Below, in pieces: positions 29,172-40,900 of a stretch of 53,815 nt of DNA (positions within the stretch are counted from its first letter, which is position 1; every line of letters starts with the position of its first letter). Source of the DNA: a virus. The translations under genes were made by a program, and so were the position numbers. The stretch is taken from positions 1 to 53,815 of IMG/VR virus record IMGVR_UViG_3300044715_000434; one strand, given 5' to 3'. Below the pieces are notes generated by a model. That model saw nothing but the letters and a program-made list of their open reading frames with translations, was not told the DNA's origin and ran no database searches.

Positions 29172-32100
29172 TTATACTCTAGTTGGAATTGTCGTTGATT
29201 TAATTAATTTTTTATCGTATGGACTAGCTGTTTGCCATTTCTCTGTTGTAGCGTATCTGTAAGAATATACAGGTAAATTTTGAGGTGACACTGTCTTGGC
29301 TTTAGCTAGTTTCAAATAATATAATTCAGTACTTGGCGCAGTGTTACTGGTACTGACTGCATTTGTATTAAACACTTTAAACGGAACCCATCCGCCATTT
29401 TTAGCAAGATACAATTTATATCCACCATCAATTATATCTGATGTTAAATACAAGTTACCCTCTAATACACTAGCAGGCTTAGCATTATCAGGCCCTATCT
29501 GTAATTTTTCAGCTACTGTAGCTGATGTCCATATGCCTAAGTTGTCATCAAAGGTTACAGTATCTCCAGCTTTAACACCAGAGATATCTTCTCCAGCTGT
29601 ATTCTTCCAATAGAAGCCAGAATGGTTTGGAACAGGCTCTACTGCACTAATTACTGTTTGCGTAATACCCTTAGTCTTTGCCTCGTCAGCTGTTATAGCT
29701 TCCCAGTTAGTACCGTTAAAGACTGCAGTCACAAAGCCTTCAATGCCTGAGATAGTAGCAGTATTAGTATTTAACCAATAATCGCCAATAACAGGAGTAG
29801 CAGGTGCTGATGTACCTTGAGTATCGCGTCTAGAATATTTTTGGCCACTTGTAATGGCCAATGTATAAGTATCATTAAACACAATAGGAGTATTAGCAAT
29901 CATAGTAATACGATTCTTAATCACACTAGTCTTGTAATTAGTTTGATAAACACTTGGCGATATAATATGATAAGGGATAACACAAAAGTTATAGAAATTC
30001 TTTAAGTCTTGAGCACTAAGTCTAAAACTTCTTTCACTAGGTTTTACGCTAAAGAATCCGTTGGTGGCCAATTTATCTACAGCAGGCTTTGCTATATTAG
30101 CTTTACCCCCTGTTTGAAAGTCTACTAAGAACCCATCAAGTAATGCCTCATTCCCTGTATACGTCCAAGATACAATAACATCAACATTTGTACTGTTACC
30201 CTCAAATGTTATTGGAGTTGCACTAAAAGTTACACCAGTTAGCGGATCTATCTTACTCATATTATCTTGGTTTGATAATACAAAATCAGCCACAACATTA
30301 GAAAAACTAATATTTTGGTTGTTGTAAGCTATAGAACCATACATCACAGGCGTTGTCATTGCTTGATATAAAGCCGCATTTGCATGACTTCTCAACGGAG
30401 CTGCTTCAGCTGTTGTTAAGAAATACCTGAGATTTGCTTTCTTACCTGTTGTAAATTTCTTTCTTGGTGCTAAATACAAATCGTAAAACTGTTTAGTACT
30501 TACTTCTCTATATGGAAAAATAAATACAGTGCGATACATATCTGCAGCAACACTAGGAAATACCACTGAGTGCGAAGTAAGAACAGTGGGCAATGCATTA
30601 CCATCCAGCTCAATAAACTTGGCTAGTGGATTTATCATCATATCCGCGTACTTAGGTACGGCAATAGTACCATTTGTTTTACTCTCAGCCATTAGCAAAC
30701 AAAAGCCATCAATAGAAGCAGCTTCAGGAATCCCTGTATAATCATAGTTAAAAGTAAATACAACATCAACATTACCATTTGCATACGTTTTATTTGTATC
30801 GTAATACAAAGACATTGTAGCAGGCAAAACTGTAATAGGCACTATTGAGTTTGCATTTTTAGCATTAAAATCAGCTACACTTTCATATAGTGATGTTGTA
30901 GAAACAGTGTTTCCATTGTCTAACAAAATACTATTTGCAGCAATTGTAATAGCATCTGTATAATTGCTAAGTGATAGATTCTCATGTGTTCTATAAACGC
31001 TTGACACAACATACGTATTAAGTTTCTTACTTGTATTATACACAACATTTGCAGCTGTTACATTTTTCTTAGTAACAACTCCACTAGAAACTTCTCTGAA
31101 CCCAACTATAAACATTGTACGGTGAGTTCTAGCTTTTGCGTCACTTACTCTGACATAGTAATTCTTAACTTGGTAAGAATCTACAACAAAGCTTTTAGCA
31201 TCAATTATAATTTTATATGGATCATCATAGATTTGCTGCGCTGTAGGTGCTACTATAGGCAGTGATGCTTCTGCAACCTCACGTTGTACTAGCCAAAACC
31301 CATCAATAGAGTTATCAAGGCTAGCTGCTTGGTTAGTCGTTGGATTTGGGTTCTGATCCTTAAAGTGTACTATGTAATCAATATTACCATTTTTATTTAA
31401 TGTACTATCATATGTAATTACAGGAACATTTGCGCCCGGGTTATAAGGAGCCAAAGGTACATTAACACTGCGATCATTAACTGTTTGAAAGTTAATAGAT
31501 ACATCATAAATATCTGAAGTGGTAATAGTATTTGTACCCACTTTAAACTGGTCACCGGCTAATGTTATGAATTCTTTCCATCTCTCAAGTGTAGCTGTTG
31601 TGTTTAATTTAACAATATCAGTAGCAAAGAAATATGTTGTACTTAAACCTTTCTTTATAAACTTCTTGAAGTTAACTTTGTTAGCTCCAACACCATAAGC
31701 AGGTGCCTTATCATAAGTTGCCTTATCAACAACCCTATACGCAAATAAGTAAATATTACGATACTTGGTTGCCTTGCGCTCATCAAAACTAGCACTATAG
31801 TTTCTAACGGCAGATACATCAACATTAGTATGGCTGTTGACATCAATAAATATAGTTCCTAGGTCTGTTGCCATTACATCAGGCGCTAACGCTTTGATAC
31901 TACTGCTTAATGCAGAATCCGAAACAAGCTCTAACATTGCAAATCCATCTATATCTTCGACAGGCTTTGCTGCGTCATTTGTAGGAATACTAAAATTTAC
32001 TACAAAATCTACGTTACCAGACGAAGAAGAAGTATCGTCATAGACAATTCCTGGCGTTGCAAACGTAGGCACTAATAAACTTTTTACAGAAGTATTATTC

Positions 32101-35100
32101 TTACTATTAAAGTCTTGTATATTGGCAGACATATCTGATAAAGCAAACAATGTACCGTCAGCAGATGCTATCTTAGCATTAAGTATAATAGAATCTGTAT
32201 ATCTAGATAAGTTAGTAGGACTGTGACTAGCCGCTACATTTGAAATTAACCAACCTTGTGTACCATTCTTAAGCACATTATTAGGAGCTGTAATCAGTGC
32301 TGCATTATATGTGTTTATACCAATATTTCTATAGGCAAATACAAAAGCACATACATACCGATTTGTACCTAGGTTTGTAATAAGAAGTGACGTAGTACCT
32401 TTTGGTAGTATTTTCTTTGTGCTAGATTGTAAGATCTCTTGTGCTGTTAAGGCATTTTGAGAATTAGCACGGGTTTCTGTATAGCATACCACATAGCCAT
32501 CGTAATCTACGAATCCAGCCTGAATAGACCATACAATAGTCCCTTCTGTTGTGCCATCATCATTTTGGTCAGCGACATATACTATTGGAGAGGCTGCAAA
32601 TACAGGACTAGGAATTGAACTAGTATTAGAGCTATTATCATTCTTATCATTGTCAATCGCCTTTTTCAAATCATCATACATTTCTGTAGATAACTGCGTA
32701 TATAGTTTTTGGATCTTAGCTGGAGTATTTGTTATAATATTTCCATTAAAATCTTTTACTACAACTGAAAATGTTACTGTAGCAACCTTTGTCTTATCCG
32801 AAACACCAAGGTAATCTGCAAATGAAACTTGACCTGTATTACTTACAATAGGTGCAAGAGTTGTATTAGTAAGATTACTAGGCACTGCTGATAAGTTATA
32901 AGTACCATTTGCGCCTACACTGGTTGTAAGAGTTGTAGCTGTATACGTAAGCTCTTTATTACCTAACAATACTTTTAAAGTAGTGCCACTACCTGTCATT
33001 ACAATAGTACCATCAGTAGCACTTGGTAAGATTTGAAATGAATTCCCAATATCTAATTGTACAGTTGGATTATTCTCTTGTACACCTAAGATTGTAACTG
33101 TATCTGCTGCAATTAGTTTATTAAGCTCTTTAACTTCTACCTTTAGTGTTTGTGGCATATTTTTAAAAGCCACATCAGGGGTATATTGGAATGTATTGTT
33201 AACACCTGTTTTCTCAACGCTATTTACATAATACTTAAATGTATATGGAGTGAGATCAGTAACACTAAGTGTAGTAGTAAAAGCAATTCCGTTAGCATCG
33301 CTCGAGGCAATGGCACCTTCTGCTGTATAGTTAATATAATACTTATCACTATTACTTGATAGCTTTGCAGTAATTACATCTGCGCCTGCTACAACTATAA
33401 TTTTAACCTTAGCAGTTAATGTACCATAAGTTACTATAGCATATATGTTTGAAGATGTAGTGCTTATAGCTGTAATCGAAATACCCGTAGTTGTTATAGT
33501 GGCAGTACAATCAGTTCCAACAACTGTGTATGCACCTGTAATTGGCTTAGCAATACCAGCTTCATAGTATGTTAATACTAATGGGATGCTATAGGAATCT
33601 GTAATGACTGATTTATTTAAAATTACATTATCATCACTTAATAAAATTCTTGGCGGAGAGTTAATGCCATTGAAGATTGGAATTGTCAAATAGTCTGTAT
33701 AATCATAAGGATCATTCGGCTCATCTATATCCGCTTCAAGGGTTGGCAACATAATATTAACAGCAATCTTTAGTGTATCGCCTGTAAGCACTGTTGGCAA
33801 TGTATACGTAACACTGGCTCCTGTGAGAGCTGTGTTTTGTACGCCATTTATATACCAAGCATAGACTAGACCTGCAGGTGCATCATTAGCTACTACAGCA
33901 GTTAATACTATAGATTTCTTTTGAGTTACATTTTCTCCTGTAAATAGAACACTAGTATCAGAAGCTAATGAAAGAATAGACTTTGTAAGACCCAGCGTGT
34001 GAGCACCTTCTAGTATACTATAGCTTGGCGCACTCCATTGATCTGTTATTGAATACACTCTAACTCTAAACACTCCATACTTATAAGCTGTTGGAGGTAC
34101 TTCGTAAAATGTAAGACTACTACGTGGCGCTAATACCGTAAAGTTTAATTCACCATTTGCATTTAGGTTGGTAGGCTCACCGTCTTCATCCAAGGTATCT
34201 GAGTAACATGCGGAATACTCGTAGCTAGCTGCTAAGTATCTATTTTCAGCTTGAACATAAAGTGTTCCTGGACTACCTGTTGTTTGATTCTGTTCAGCTG
34301 TGAAGTAAAAATAATTAGTATTAGTAACTACTGTGTTGTAAATTGGAGAAGGTTCGTTATAGTTAAAGTTAGGAAGATTAACGCCTTGCGTATACAAAGC
34401 CGTACTTAAATACGTTGCAGAGATTGAACAAATATTATTATCGTCTAATGCACTAGAAACTACCTTAAGTGGAATAGGACTTGTTGTCCAATCCAATGTA
34501 GCGGACTTTAATGTAAATACATCTCCTGGCTCTAAATACATATTCTTCACTAAGTATTTAAAATTAACTCGATAACTGTATCTACTTTCTCTAACTAACT
34601 CTTCTGCTCTTAACCATGCATGGTAGATAGTACTAACGCCTGGTAGCGTAAAGTCACCTTCGAAAAGCGCACCACCATCTTTAGCCTTAAGCTCTTCATG
34701 TAAAGTATTTGCAGCAAGGAGTGTATCCTTTGCGTAAGCATCTGCTATTACGAAACTTTTATAATATTCACGCCCTGTTTGCCATAATACTGTACCGCCT
34801 GTACTATAGTCTACAAAGCTAATGCCATACACAACTCCGGAAGATGGGTTATAATTTGCAAATCTACGGTAATTAAATGTATTGATAGCGCTGTTACGAT
34901 TTTTCCAGTAGTAACCCGTATCTCTTGTGTAAGTCACTTCTACTCTAAGAAAGTATTCCTGATCCTGAGATAGCGTTAAATTTTGTTGAGCACCTCCACT
35001 ATCTACTAATCGCGTTGCACCGCATAATAACGTACTATTAGCATACCCAATATTTACAATACTTGAGCCTGGCTTGATATTATAAGAGCCTGGGTGCGCA

Positions 35101-36725
35101 GGATTAAACATATCTGAGACTCTATTCCAAAACCATGGCGCACGTGCCTTATTACAAACAAATAATAATGTATCTACTCTACCAGGTTCTTTCGGATATT
35201 CTCTATAAACCTTGACATTATTAATACTGGCTGTACACACAGCTTCAATACAATAACTCCCACTTCTGTTTAGCACATGAAATCTGTAGCTATCTGTATG
35301 TGTTCCCGCTGTTTTGTTGAGACCTGCTACACCAAATTGTGTAAACATCTCTGGAAAAGCATATTTGCTAAAGTCTTTACCTGTCTTCTTGCCGTCTTGC
35401 CACTGCGATTCCCATTTATAAAAAGAGGCTACAGGATTAATAGTAATTTCAGATGTTGCAGAAATTGGTATCTGAGCATCTTCATACAGCACTGGCCACG
35501 ACACAACATCTTCTTTAAAATTTCTAGCTTCATTTTTGAAATGAACAGTTACTTTATTTAATTTGGTAGAAGCATCTGGCCATATTATTTCAATATCCTG
35601 CGACATAATTAAGTCGTCATCAGTCAATGCAGCAACTGTACTACCATTCTTTGCAATCAAGTTTTGTAGCATTGTACTACTAGTTGCTCTAACTAGATTC
35701 AGGCTGTATACGCCACCAGACCAAACTAGCATTGCCCCTGACATTGTTGTCAGAATAGTTTCAATATTCTCACGCAAAGGTTTTGAAGTATCTAATGTTA
35801 TATTACACTCAAAAGTCTTACGCTGAACTGGAACACCTGCACTTCCATTAATCTTACCACCAATTATAAACTCAGCATTCGTTCCATCAGCTTTCTTTAG
35901 AGGTGTATCACATATTGCTGCAGCTTCTATGAAACTTTTAATATTAAGTTCAAAGTTCTCATCAACACCTTTTCCATAGGTCGTGTTAGTAAGGTAATCT
36001 AATAAACACCATGCAGGATTATTTGAATAAGTCTTAGCACCATCTTTTTGTGGAATGCCATTAGCATTTAAATACCATTTTTGAACCTTTAAACCCTCAA
36101 TTAGAAAAGTAACTTCAGGTATATTAGACCATTGAGGAAAATACTCATCTAATTTAAAAGTACAATGAGCATAAGCAAGGCCTGTAAAGAAGTCAGTAGG
36201 CTTCTTAGCATTCGGATGCACCGCAGTTCCCTCAGTACATACATCAATCTGCCAAGAGGCTTCAGGCAATCCGCCAGAAATTTTGGTTGCTAGTTTGTGT
36301 GCAGAGTTGTCATTTCTGTAGGCAACGTTAGGGTTGTCGGAAGGCTGATCATCAATCAAAATATCAATTACTTGGTTGATAGGTGCATGACCGATTACGA
36401 CTTGTGTTGTAAGTACAGAATTCTTAGGAGATACGCCACTAGTTGTTAATAGCGCATTTGCGGCAGCGCCCACAGGGTCCATTCTTTTAGCAAAGCTAGG
36501 AGGTAATGGATAATTTCTATAGTGTGTTGAAATATGGGCATCTGACCTGATACCTACAACCTTGTTACGACCATACGTAATTGGCACAGGACTTGTAGTA
36601 CCGGTTGAAGTAATATCAACACCCGGTGTCTGTCTCATCGCTTCTGGAGGAGGTGCTGGAGGCTTAGGTTTATTGACAATTGTATAAATCATTATACCTA
36701 ATTGAAATAAAAATTCAAGTGTCAT
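29172..36725 (-). CDS. Tail tip / central fibre protein (lambda J-like), multi-repeat
   Basis: 2517 residues. N-terminal part (VNKPKPPAPPPEAMRQTPG; SPVPITYGRNKVVGIRSDA) is that of tail-hub proteins of the J/TipJ type, followed by a hub domain and Ig-like segments (ILLSDDNVILNKSVI...). From about residue 1400 to 2210 five related ~200-residue units recur, each with an IDGFxLxE-type strand (near 1408, 1594, 1810, 2005, 2200), like fibronectin-type repeats. The C-terminus resembles the tail-fibre N-terminus. Likely closes the tail tube and projects a long fibre. Confidence 0.85.
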   Translation of the reverse strand: MTLEFLFQLGIMIYTIVNKPKPPAPPPEAMRQTPGVDITSTGTTSPVPITYGRNKVVGIRSDAHISTHYRNYPLPPSFAKRMDPVGAAANALLTTSGVSPKNSVLTTQVVIGHAPINQVIDILIDDQPSDNPNVAYRNDNSAHKLATKISGGLPEASWQIDVCTEGTAVHPNAKKPTDFFTGLAYAHCTFKLDEYFPQWSNIPEVTFLIEGLKVQKWYLNANGIPQKDGAKTYSNNPAWCLLDYLTNTTYGKGVDENFELNIKSFIEAAAICDTPLKKADGTNAEFIIGGKINGSAGVPVQRKTFECNITLDTSKPLRENIETILTTMSGAMLVWSGGVYSLNLVRATSSTMLQNLIAKNGSTVAALTDDDLIMSQDIEIIWPDASTKLNKVTVHFKNEARNFKEDVVSWPVLYEDAQIPISATSEITINPVASFYKWESQWQDGKKTGKDFSKYAFPEMFTQFGVAGLNKTAGTHTDSYRFHVLNRSGSYCIEAVCTASINNVKVYREYPKEPGRVDTLLFVCNKARAPWFWNRVSDMFNPAHPGSYNIKPGSSIVNIGYANSTLLCGATRLVDSGGAQQNLTLSQDQEYFLRVEVTYTRDTGYYWKNRNSAINTFNYRRFANYNPSSGVVYGISFVDYSTGGTVLWQTGREYYKSFVIADAYAKDTLLAANTLHEELKAKDGGALFEGDFTLPGVSTIYHAWLRAEELVRESRYSYRVNFKYLVKNMYLEPGDVFTLKSATLDWTTSPIPLKVVSSALDDNNICSISATYLSTALYTQGVNLPNFNYNEPSPIYNTVVTNTNYFYFTAEQNQTTGSPGTLYVQAENRYLAASYEYSACYSDTLDEDGEPTNLNANGELNFTVLAPRSSLTFYEVPPTAYKYGVFRVRVYSITDQWSAPSYSILEGAHTLGLTKSILSLASDTSVLFTGENVTQKKSIVLTAVVANDAPAGLVYAWYINGVQNTALTGASVTYTLPTVLTGDTLKIAVNIMLPTLEADIDEPNDPYDYTDYLTIPIFNGINSPPRILLSDDNVILNKSVITDSYSIPLVLTYYEAGIAKPITGAYTVVGTDCTATITTTGISITAISTTSSNIYAIVTYGTLTAKVKIIVVAGADVITAKLSSNSDKYYINYTAEGAIASSDANGIAFTTTLSVTDLTPYTFKYYVNSVEKTGVNNTFQYTPDVAFKNMPQTLKVEVKELNKLIAADTVTILGVQENNPTVQLDIGNSFQILPSATDGTIVMTGSGTTLKVLLGNKELTYTATTLTTSVGANGTYNLSAVPSNLTNTTLAPIVSNTGQVSFADYLGVSDKTKVATVTFSVVVKDFNGNIITNTPAKIQKLYTQLSTEMYDDLKKAIDNDKNDNSSNTSSIPSPVFAASPIVYVADQNDDGTTEGTIVWSIQAGFVDYDGYVVCYTETRANSQNALTAQEILQSSTKKILPKGTTSLLITNLGTNRYVCAFVFAYRNIGINTYNAALITAPNNVLKNGTQGWLISNVAASHSPTNLSRYTDSIILNAKIASADGTLFALSDMSANIQDFNSKNNTSVKSLLVPTFATPGIVYDDTSSSSGNVDFVVNFSIPTNDAAKPVEDIDGFAMLELVSDSALSSSIKALAPDVMATDLGTIFIDVNSHTNVDVSAVRNYSASFDERKATKYRNIYLFAYRVVDKATYDKAPAYGVGANKVNFKKFIKKGLSTTYFFATDIVKLNTTATLERWKEFITLAGDQFKVGTNTITTSDIYDVSINFQTVNDRSVNVPLAPYNPGANVPVITYDSTLNKNGNIDYIVHFKDQNPNPTTNQAASLDNSIDGFWLVQREVAEASLPIVAPTAQQIYDDPYKIIIDAKSFVVDSYQVKNYYVRVSDAKARTHRTMFIVGFREVSSGVVTKKNVTAANVVYNTSKKLNTYVVSSVYRTHENLSLSNYTDAITIAANSILLDNGNTVSTTSLYESVADFNAKNANSIVPITVLPATMSLYYDTNKTYANGNVDVVFTFNYDYTGIPEAASIDGFCLLMAESKTNGTIAVPKYADMMINPLAKFIELDGNALPTVLTSHSVVFPSVAADMYRTVFIFPYREVSTKQFYDLYLAPRKKFTTGKKANLRYFLTTAEAAPLRSHANAALYQAMTTPVMYGSIAYNNQNISFSNVVADFVLSNQDNMSKIDPLTGVTFSATPITFEGNSTNVDVIVSWTYTGNEALLDGFLVDFQTGGKANIAKPAVDKLATNGFFSVKPSERSFRLSAQDLKNFYNFCVIPYHIISPSVYQTNYKTSVIKNRITMIANTPIVFNDTYTLAITSGQKYSRRDTQGTSAPATPVIGDYWLNTNTATISGIEGFVTAVFNGTNWEAITADEAKTKGITQTVISAVEPVPNHSGFYWKNTAGEDISGVKAGDTVTFDDNLGIWTSATVAEKLQIGPDNAKPASVLEGNLYLTSDIIDGGYKLYLAKNGGWVPFKVFNTNAVSTSNTAPSTELYYLKLAKAKTVSPQNLPVYSYRYATTEKWQTASPYDKKLIKSTTIPTRV

Positions 36726-37357
36726 TATTTCCCCCAGTGAAGTTCAGTACTTCTTGCAGACACATATACATTTTCTGCACATGTATCTTGGCTATTTCGC
36801 TCTTTAATTTTAGGATCAGAAAAGTAAATACCATTCTTTTGGTCTAATCCGTACATAGGAGAGCCTGCTGTTAATTTAATCATAGATTCACCAATCTCAT
36901 CAGTACGTCTGATATTTGTCACTCCGTTAACTCTTCCAGAGTATATTGTTAATATGTTTTCAGGTGAAACATTAATATCACCATTGGCTGTGAATATAGC
37001 AGATACTTTTAAATGGTTACCTACCAATCCCCAATCATGCGCAGCAATAGAAAGTATAACACTATCTGTTAATGTGATGGTATATAGCTCTCTATCAACA
37101 GAGGTAGAAAGCTTAGGTGCTTGAATACCAATCAAAGATCCATCAGCTAAGAATTCAATTTGATTTAGCGGCAATCCAGCTCCATCAGTTACTGTTGTAA
37201 TAGGAAATATAGAAGCCTTAGGTAGCGTCATGTTACTGAAATGGGAAGTAGAAGCATATATCAAATTACCTGTAGTGCCTAGTAAGGACACTAGAATAAT
37301 AGAATAAGCTCCAGGTGTATCTAACATTTGTCTACTGTGTTCTGAAAGGACGATCAT
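36725..37357 (-). CDS. Minor tail protein (tip complex)
   Basis: 210 residues. The C-terminal half (ENILTIYSGRVNGVTNIRR, then MYGLDQKNGIYFSDPKIKER, SARSTELHWGK) matches minor tail proteins that sit between the distal tail protein and the hub in siphoviruses; the closing W-G-K is typical. It shares its stop/start with the tip gene. Probably part of the tail-tip complex that joins tube to fibre. Confidence 0.65.
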   Translation of the reverse strand: MIVLSEHSRQMLDTPGAYSIILVSLLGTTGNLIYASTSHFSNMTLPKASIFPITTVTDGAGLPLNQIEFLADGSLIGIQAPKLSTSVDRELYTITLTDSVILSIAAHDWGLVGNHLKVSAIFTANGDINVSPENILTIYSGRVNGVTNIRRTDEIGESMIKLTAGSPMYGLDQKNGIYFSDPKIKERNSQDTCAENVYVSARSTELHWGK

Positions 37358-37995
37358 TGCAATGCCTCTATTAATTTGACTGTACCATTATCCATGAGAA
37401 TACCATCTTGATAAACCATACCTTGTACAGTATCGGTATCGTAATAACATTGCATTTCTACACCTACGTATCTTAATTTAACCCCAGTTTCAGTAGTTTT
37501 ACGCAATTCTGGATATAATTTAACTGTAATTGGGTTTATAGAATTTTTAACTGTATTCTCCATTACCATATAAACTTTAAGATCATCACTTAATGTTACA
37601 AGAGTTCCTTTAGTTAATGATACTGAATTAGCTGCAGAAATAGTTACCTCACCATGGCCGTCTACATTTGCGCGAGATAAAATAAGAGTTTCCTTAACAT
37701 TATTAATTGTATGTGTCGCTCTATCTTTTTCTATTACCCCAATATTCTGAGGTACCTTTATTTTAAATTTTGTATGATGCCCTTTCGTTACCATATTCAC
37801 AAAGAGTTCTTCTGCCGTAGCATTAAGAGGTCTCAGGTTGGAAGTTAATTCCCAACGCTGAGCGCCCCGTTTAGTTGTTCTTCGCTGCAAGGAAAGGGTA
37901 TCACTTGTGAAGACCGGCTGATTACTAACAAACGTCATTGGCGTGTTGAAGTTAGCAATTACATTTCCGTCATCATTCATGATACCGTAGTTCAT
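37354..37995 (-). CDS. Distal tail / minor tail protein
   Basis: 213 residues, beta-rich. Located directly after the tape measure, where distal tail (Dit-like) proteins are encoded; sequence such as FTSDTLSLQRRTTKRGAQRW and WELTSNLRPLNATAEELFVN fits such proteins weakly. 4-nt overlap with the next gene. Assigned mainly by position. Confidence 0.55.
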   Translation of the reverse strand: MNYGIMNDDGNVIANFNTPMTFVSNQPVFTSDTLSLQRRTTKRGAQRWELTSNLRPLNATAEELFVNMVTKGHHTKFKIKVPQNIGVIEKDRATHTINNVKETLILSRANVDGHGEVTISAANSVSLTKGTLVTLSDDLKVYMVMENTVKNSINPITVKLYPELRKTTETGVKLRYVGVEMQCYYDTDTVQGMVYQDGILMDNGTVKLIEALQ

Positions 37996-37997
37996 AA

Positions 37998-40900
37998 TTA
38001 TCCTTTATAGTTTTGCTCTTTATTATGAGTGTTAACACCTGATGCAATAGAAGGAATCATTCGATACACTTCATTGCGTGTTTGTCTGGAAATATCTCCA
38101 GTAATGCTTAAATTTACTATGGTGCTTTTACCTGCTTTTGAAGAGGTAGATAGTTGTTTCCCTAATGGTGCTGAAGGCACTGACATAATAGCTGCTGATG
38201 CGTCACCTACAGAACCCCCTACAGCAAACTTATGGAACTGCTTACCATCGTTAATTGCAGAAATAAGATCCATATGCTTAGAAGCTGCTTTAGCATTAAT
38301 TACAAATTCACCATTAGATAGCATTGTGGGAATAGAGTCGGAAGTGCCTGTGCCTGGTCCAGTGATAAAACCACCTGTAGCTGCCACTTGCCAAGCGGTT
38401 CCACCTACACTTGTCCCACTGGTAGGTGAAGCACCTGTAGAGCCACCTGAAGATCCTGCACCACTTTTAAACATCCCTAAGAAAGATGAGCCTAATCCTG
38501 CCCAGTTGATGTCACCACCGCTTGAAAGAGCTTGTAGTGCATTACCAATAGAGCCTAAGAATGTTTGTAATGGTTTAAATATCTCATCCCATTTGATAGT
38601 TTCAAAGCCAGTTTTTACACTATCAGTTACACTAGCAGACATATCAGTAGCTTCTGGCGTAGTAACGGCACCTGCATCAGAAGCTGGTACACCCTTACTT
38701 TCTCCGGGTTGTGTACCATCTCTTGGGCCACCCATACCAAATAGTCCGCCAAGCTTAGATATACCGCCTTTAGCTAGATTGAATAAGCCAGTACCGCCTG
38801 CTGCTAAAAACTTAGTTGCTGCTCCACCTTTGCCAAAGCCTAAGCCTTGTGAAACACCACTAGTAATAGAGTTCATTGCGTTATCAGCAACAGAACTGAA
38901 CATTTTCTTTTTGAATGTTCCAAATACTCCACCACCTTGTGAACTGTCTCCAGACAATACACCTTTAAATGCATCTCTAAAGCCACCGCCAATACCACTA
39001 GCATTTGCTTGGCCTGCTTCTTCAGCCGCCTTGGCATCTTCAACAATAGCTTCACCCATGTCTTTAAGCGCACTTGTTAATTTCTCAACCTTACGTTGTA
39101 AATCCGCTGTCGCTTCATTACGCGATTTGGCCATGTTAAGTTCTTTTTCAGCATTTAACAAGTCATCGGTCATTAGCTTAGCTTGATTCAATTGCATCTC
39201 ATTAAAGTATGCTGTAACATCTTCGCCTATCTTGCCAAACCTACCTACATACGCTTGTCTGTTACCGCCAGTGCCTTTATTAAATTGTTCAGCACTAATG
39301 ACAGGATTAACCTTAAGAGGCGTTTTAGCCGCAACACCTTCTGTGAATGCTTTTAACATCTCAAAGTAGTCAGTGATACTTTGTTGTAGGTCTGGCGTTG
39401 GTGCTGCTTCAAATTGCTGTTGAAGTTCTAATATTTTAGTGTTTAATTCAGTTGCAGACATTATCTGAGTAGCATCCATTTGAGACACTACATCTTTACC
39501 TAATTTAGCACCATGTTGTGTTAACATTTCTGCAGGTGTATTTAAAGTAGGATTTAACTTATTAATAGCTAAGTCTAGATTATATGCATCTAATGGCTTT
39601 TGCATATTAAGTTGTTTCAACTTTAATAATGAATCTGCAATGTACTGCTTGCTAAGTTCACCTTGCGGTGCTTGTAGTTGCTCTACAGGTTTTGATACGG
39701 CATCTGCAATAGGCTTGGCTATGCTCTCTCTTACTGCACTTTGAGAAGGTGCTGTAATTGGTGCAGATTTAGGGGCACGTCCAGTTGCTAATGTAGTCAT
39801 AAACTCATCAGCTTTATCTTGACCTCCTCCCCGCTTAGCACCTGTTGGGCCAACTGCAAATGCTCTAAATGCATCACGAACAGTACCAAACGTTTTCATA
39901 TTTAAAGATAAATATTGTGCAATGCCTTTTATTGTAGACGCAGGATCTGTCTTATCAATTCCAAGTGTCTTAGCAGTAATATCATTAAATTGACCTAAGC
40001 CAAATGAAGTTTCTTTATAGCCTGGTTTTGGAGTAATACCTGACTTAATATTTAAGCCACGAGATTCATGCTCAATAGCAGCCTTAACCATGTCTACTGT
40101 TACGTTTGGAAATTCTTTTACTGCATCTTGTATTAACGAATCCCACCGCTCTACATCAGGTCTGAATTTAGGCTTAGGCGTATTAGCTGACCAAGGAATA
40201 TCCTTAGCCATTTCAGCTAATGAAGTTACACCGCTTCGTGGACCTTTAGCTAATTCAACAGCTTGCTTAGACGCTTCTTTGAAAGGTGTTGATACTTCAG
40301 TCACCTTACCCTTAGCAGCTTCTAGATTCATCTTAGCAGCTTCTAACTGCGTATCAGCAGCTTTTAGTTGAAGATCTACAGGAGATGAAGTTAATTTTTC
40401 ATACTGTTTTAACTGATTAGTATCAAAAGATTTTATTAACTCTTCCATCATTTGATCAACTGGCAAACCCTTATTCATGATATTAGTTTGATTTTCAGTT
40501 AATCCATTTAAACCTTGAATAGCTGTTAATGCTGTCAAATCAGATGCTTGCTTAGAGTACTGATTACGAGTACCTTTATCCATCATTTGAAATTGAGACT
40601 GAGTAAATCCAAAATTAGGTGCTATGGATTTGATTTTGTCAAAAGCAGACTTCATGCCATCTGTTAAACTTTCTCTAGCATTCTTTCTAAAATCAGCAAA
40701 GAATTTCAAGTATGTGCCTGTATTTTGAAGACTATCCAATACCTTAATAATACTCTCAGCTCTAACACTTAAGAATCCTTGCTCCATTTCTTTTGCAAGT
40801 TCTGTTTTAAGGCTTTGAGCAACAGTTACTAGAGTACGGGTTAAAGAAGCACCTAGAGACACAAAATCAATATTACTAAAGCTAACACCAAATGCCTCAT

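Noticed and set aside
38029-39186. 385-codon open frame on the plus strand opposite the tape-measure gene
   Set aside because: Lies wholly antisense to a recognised gene, has Pro/Ala/Ser-rich content typical of a complementary-strand shadow, no ribosome site and no known motif.
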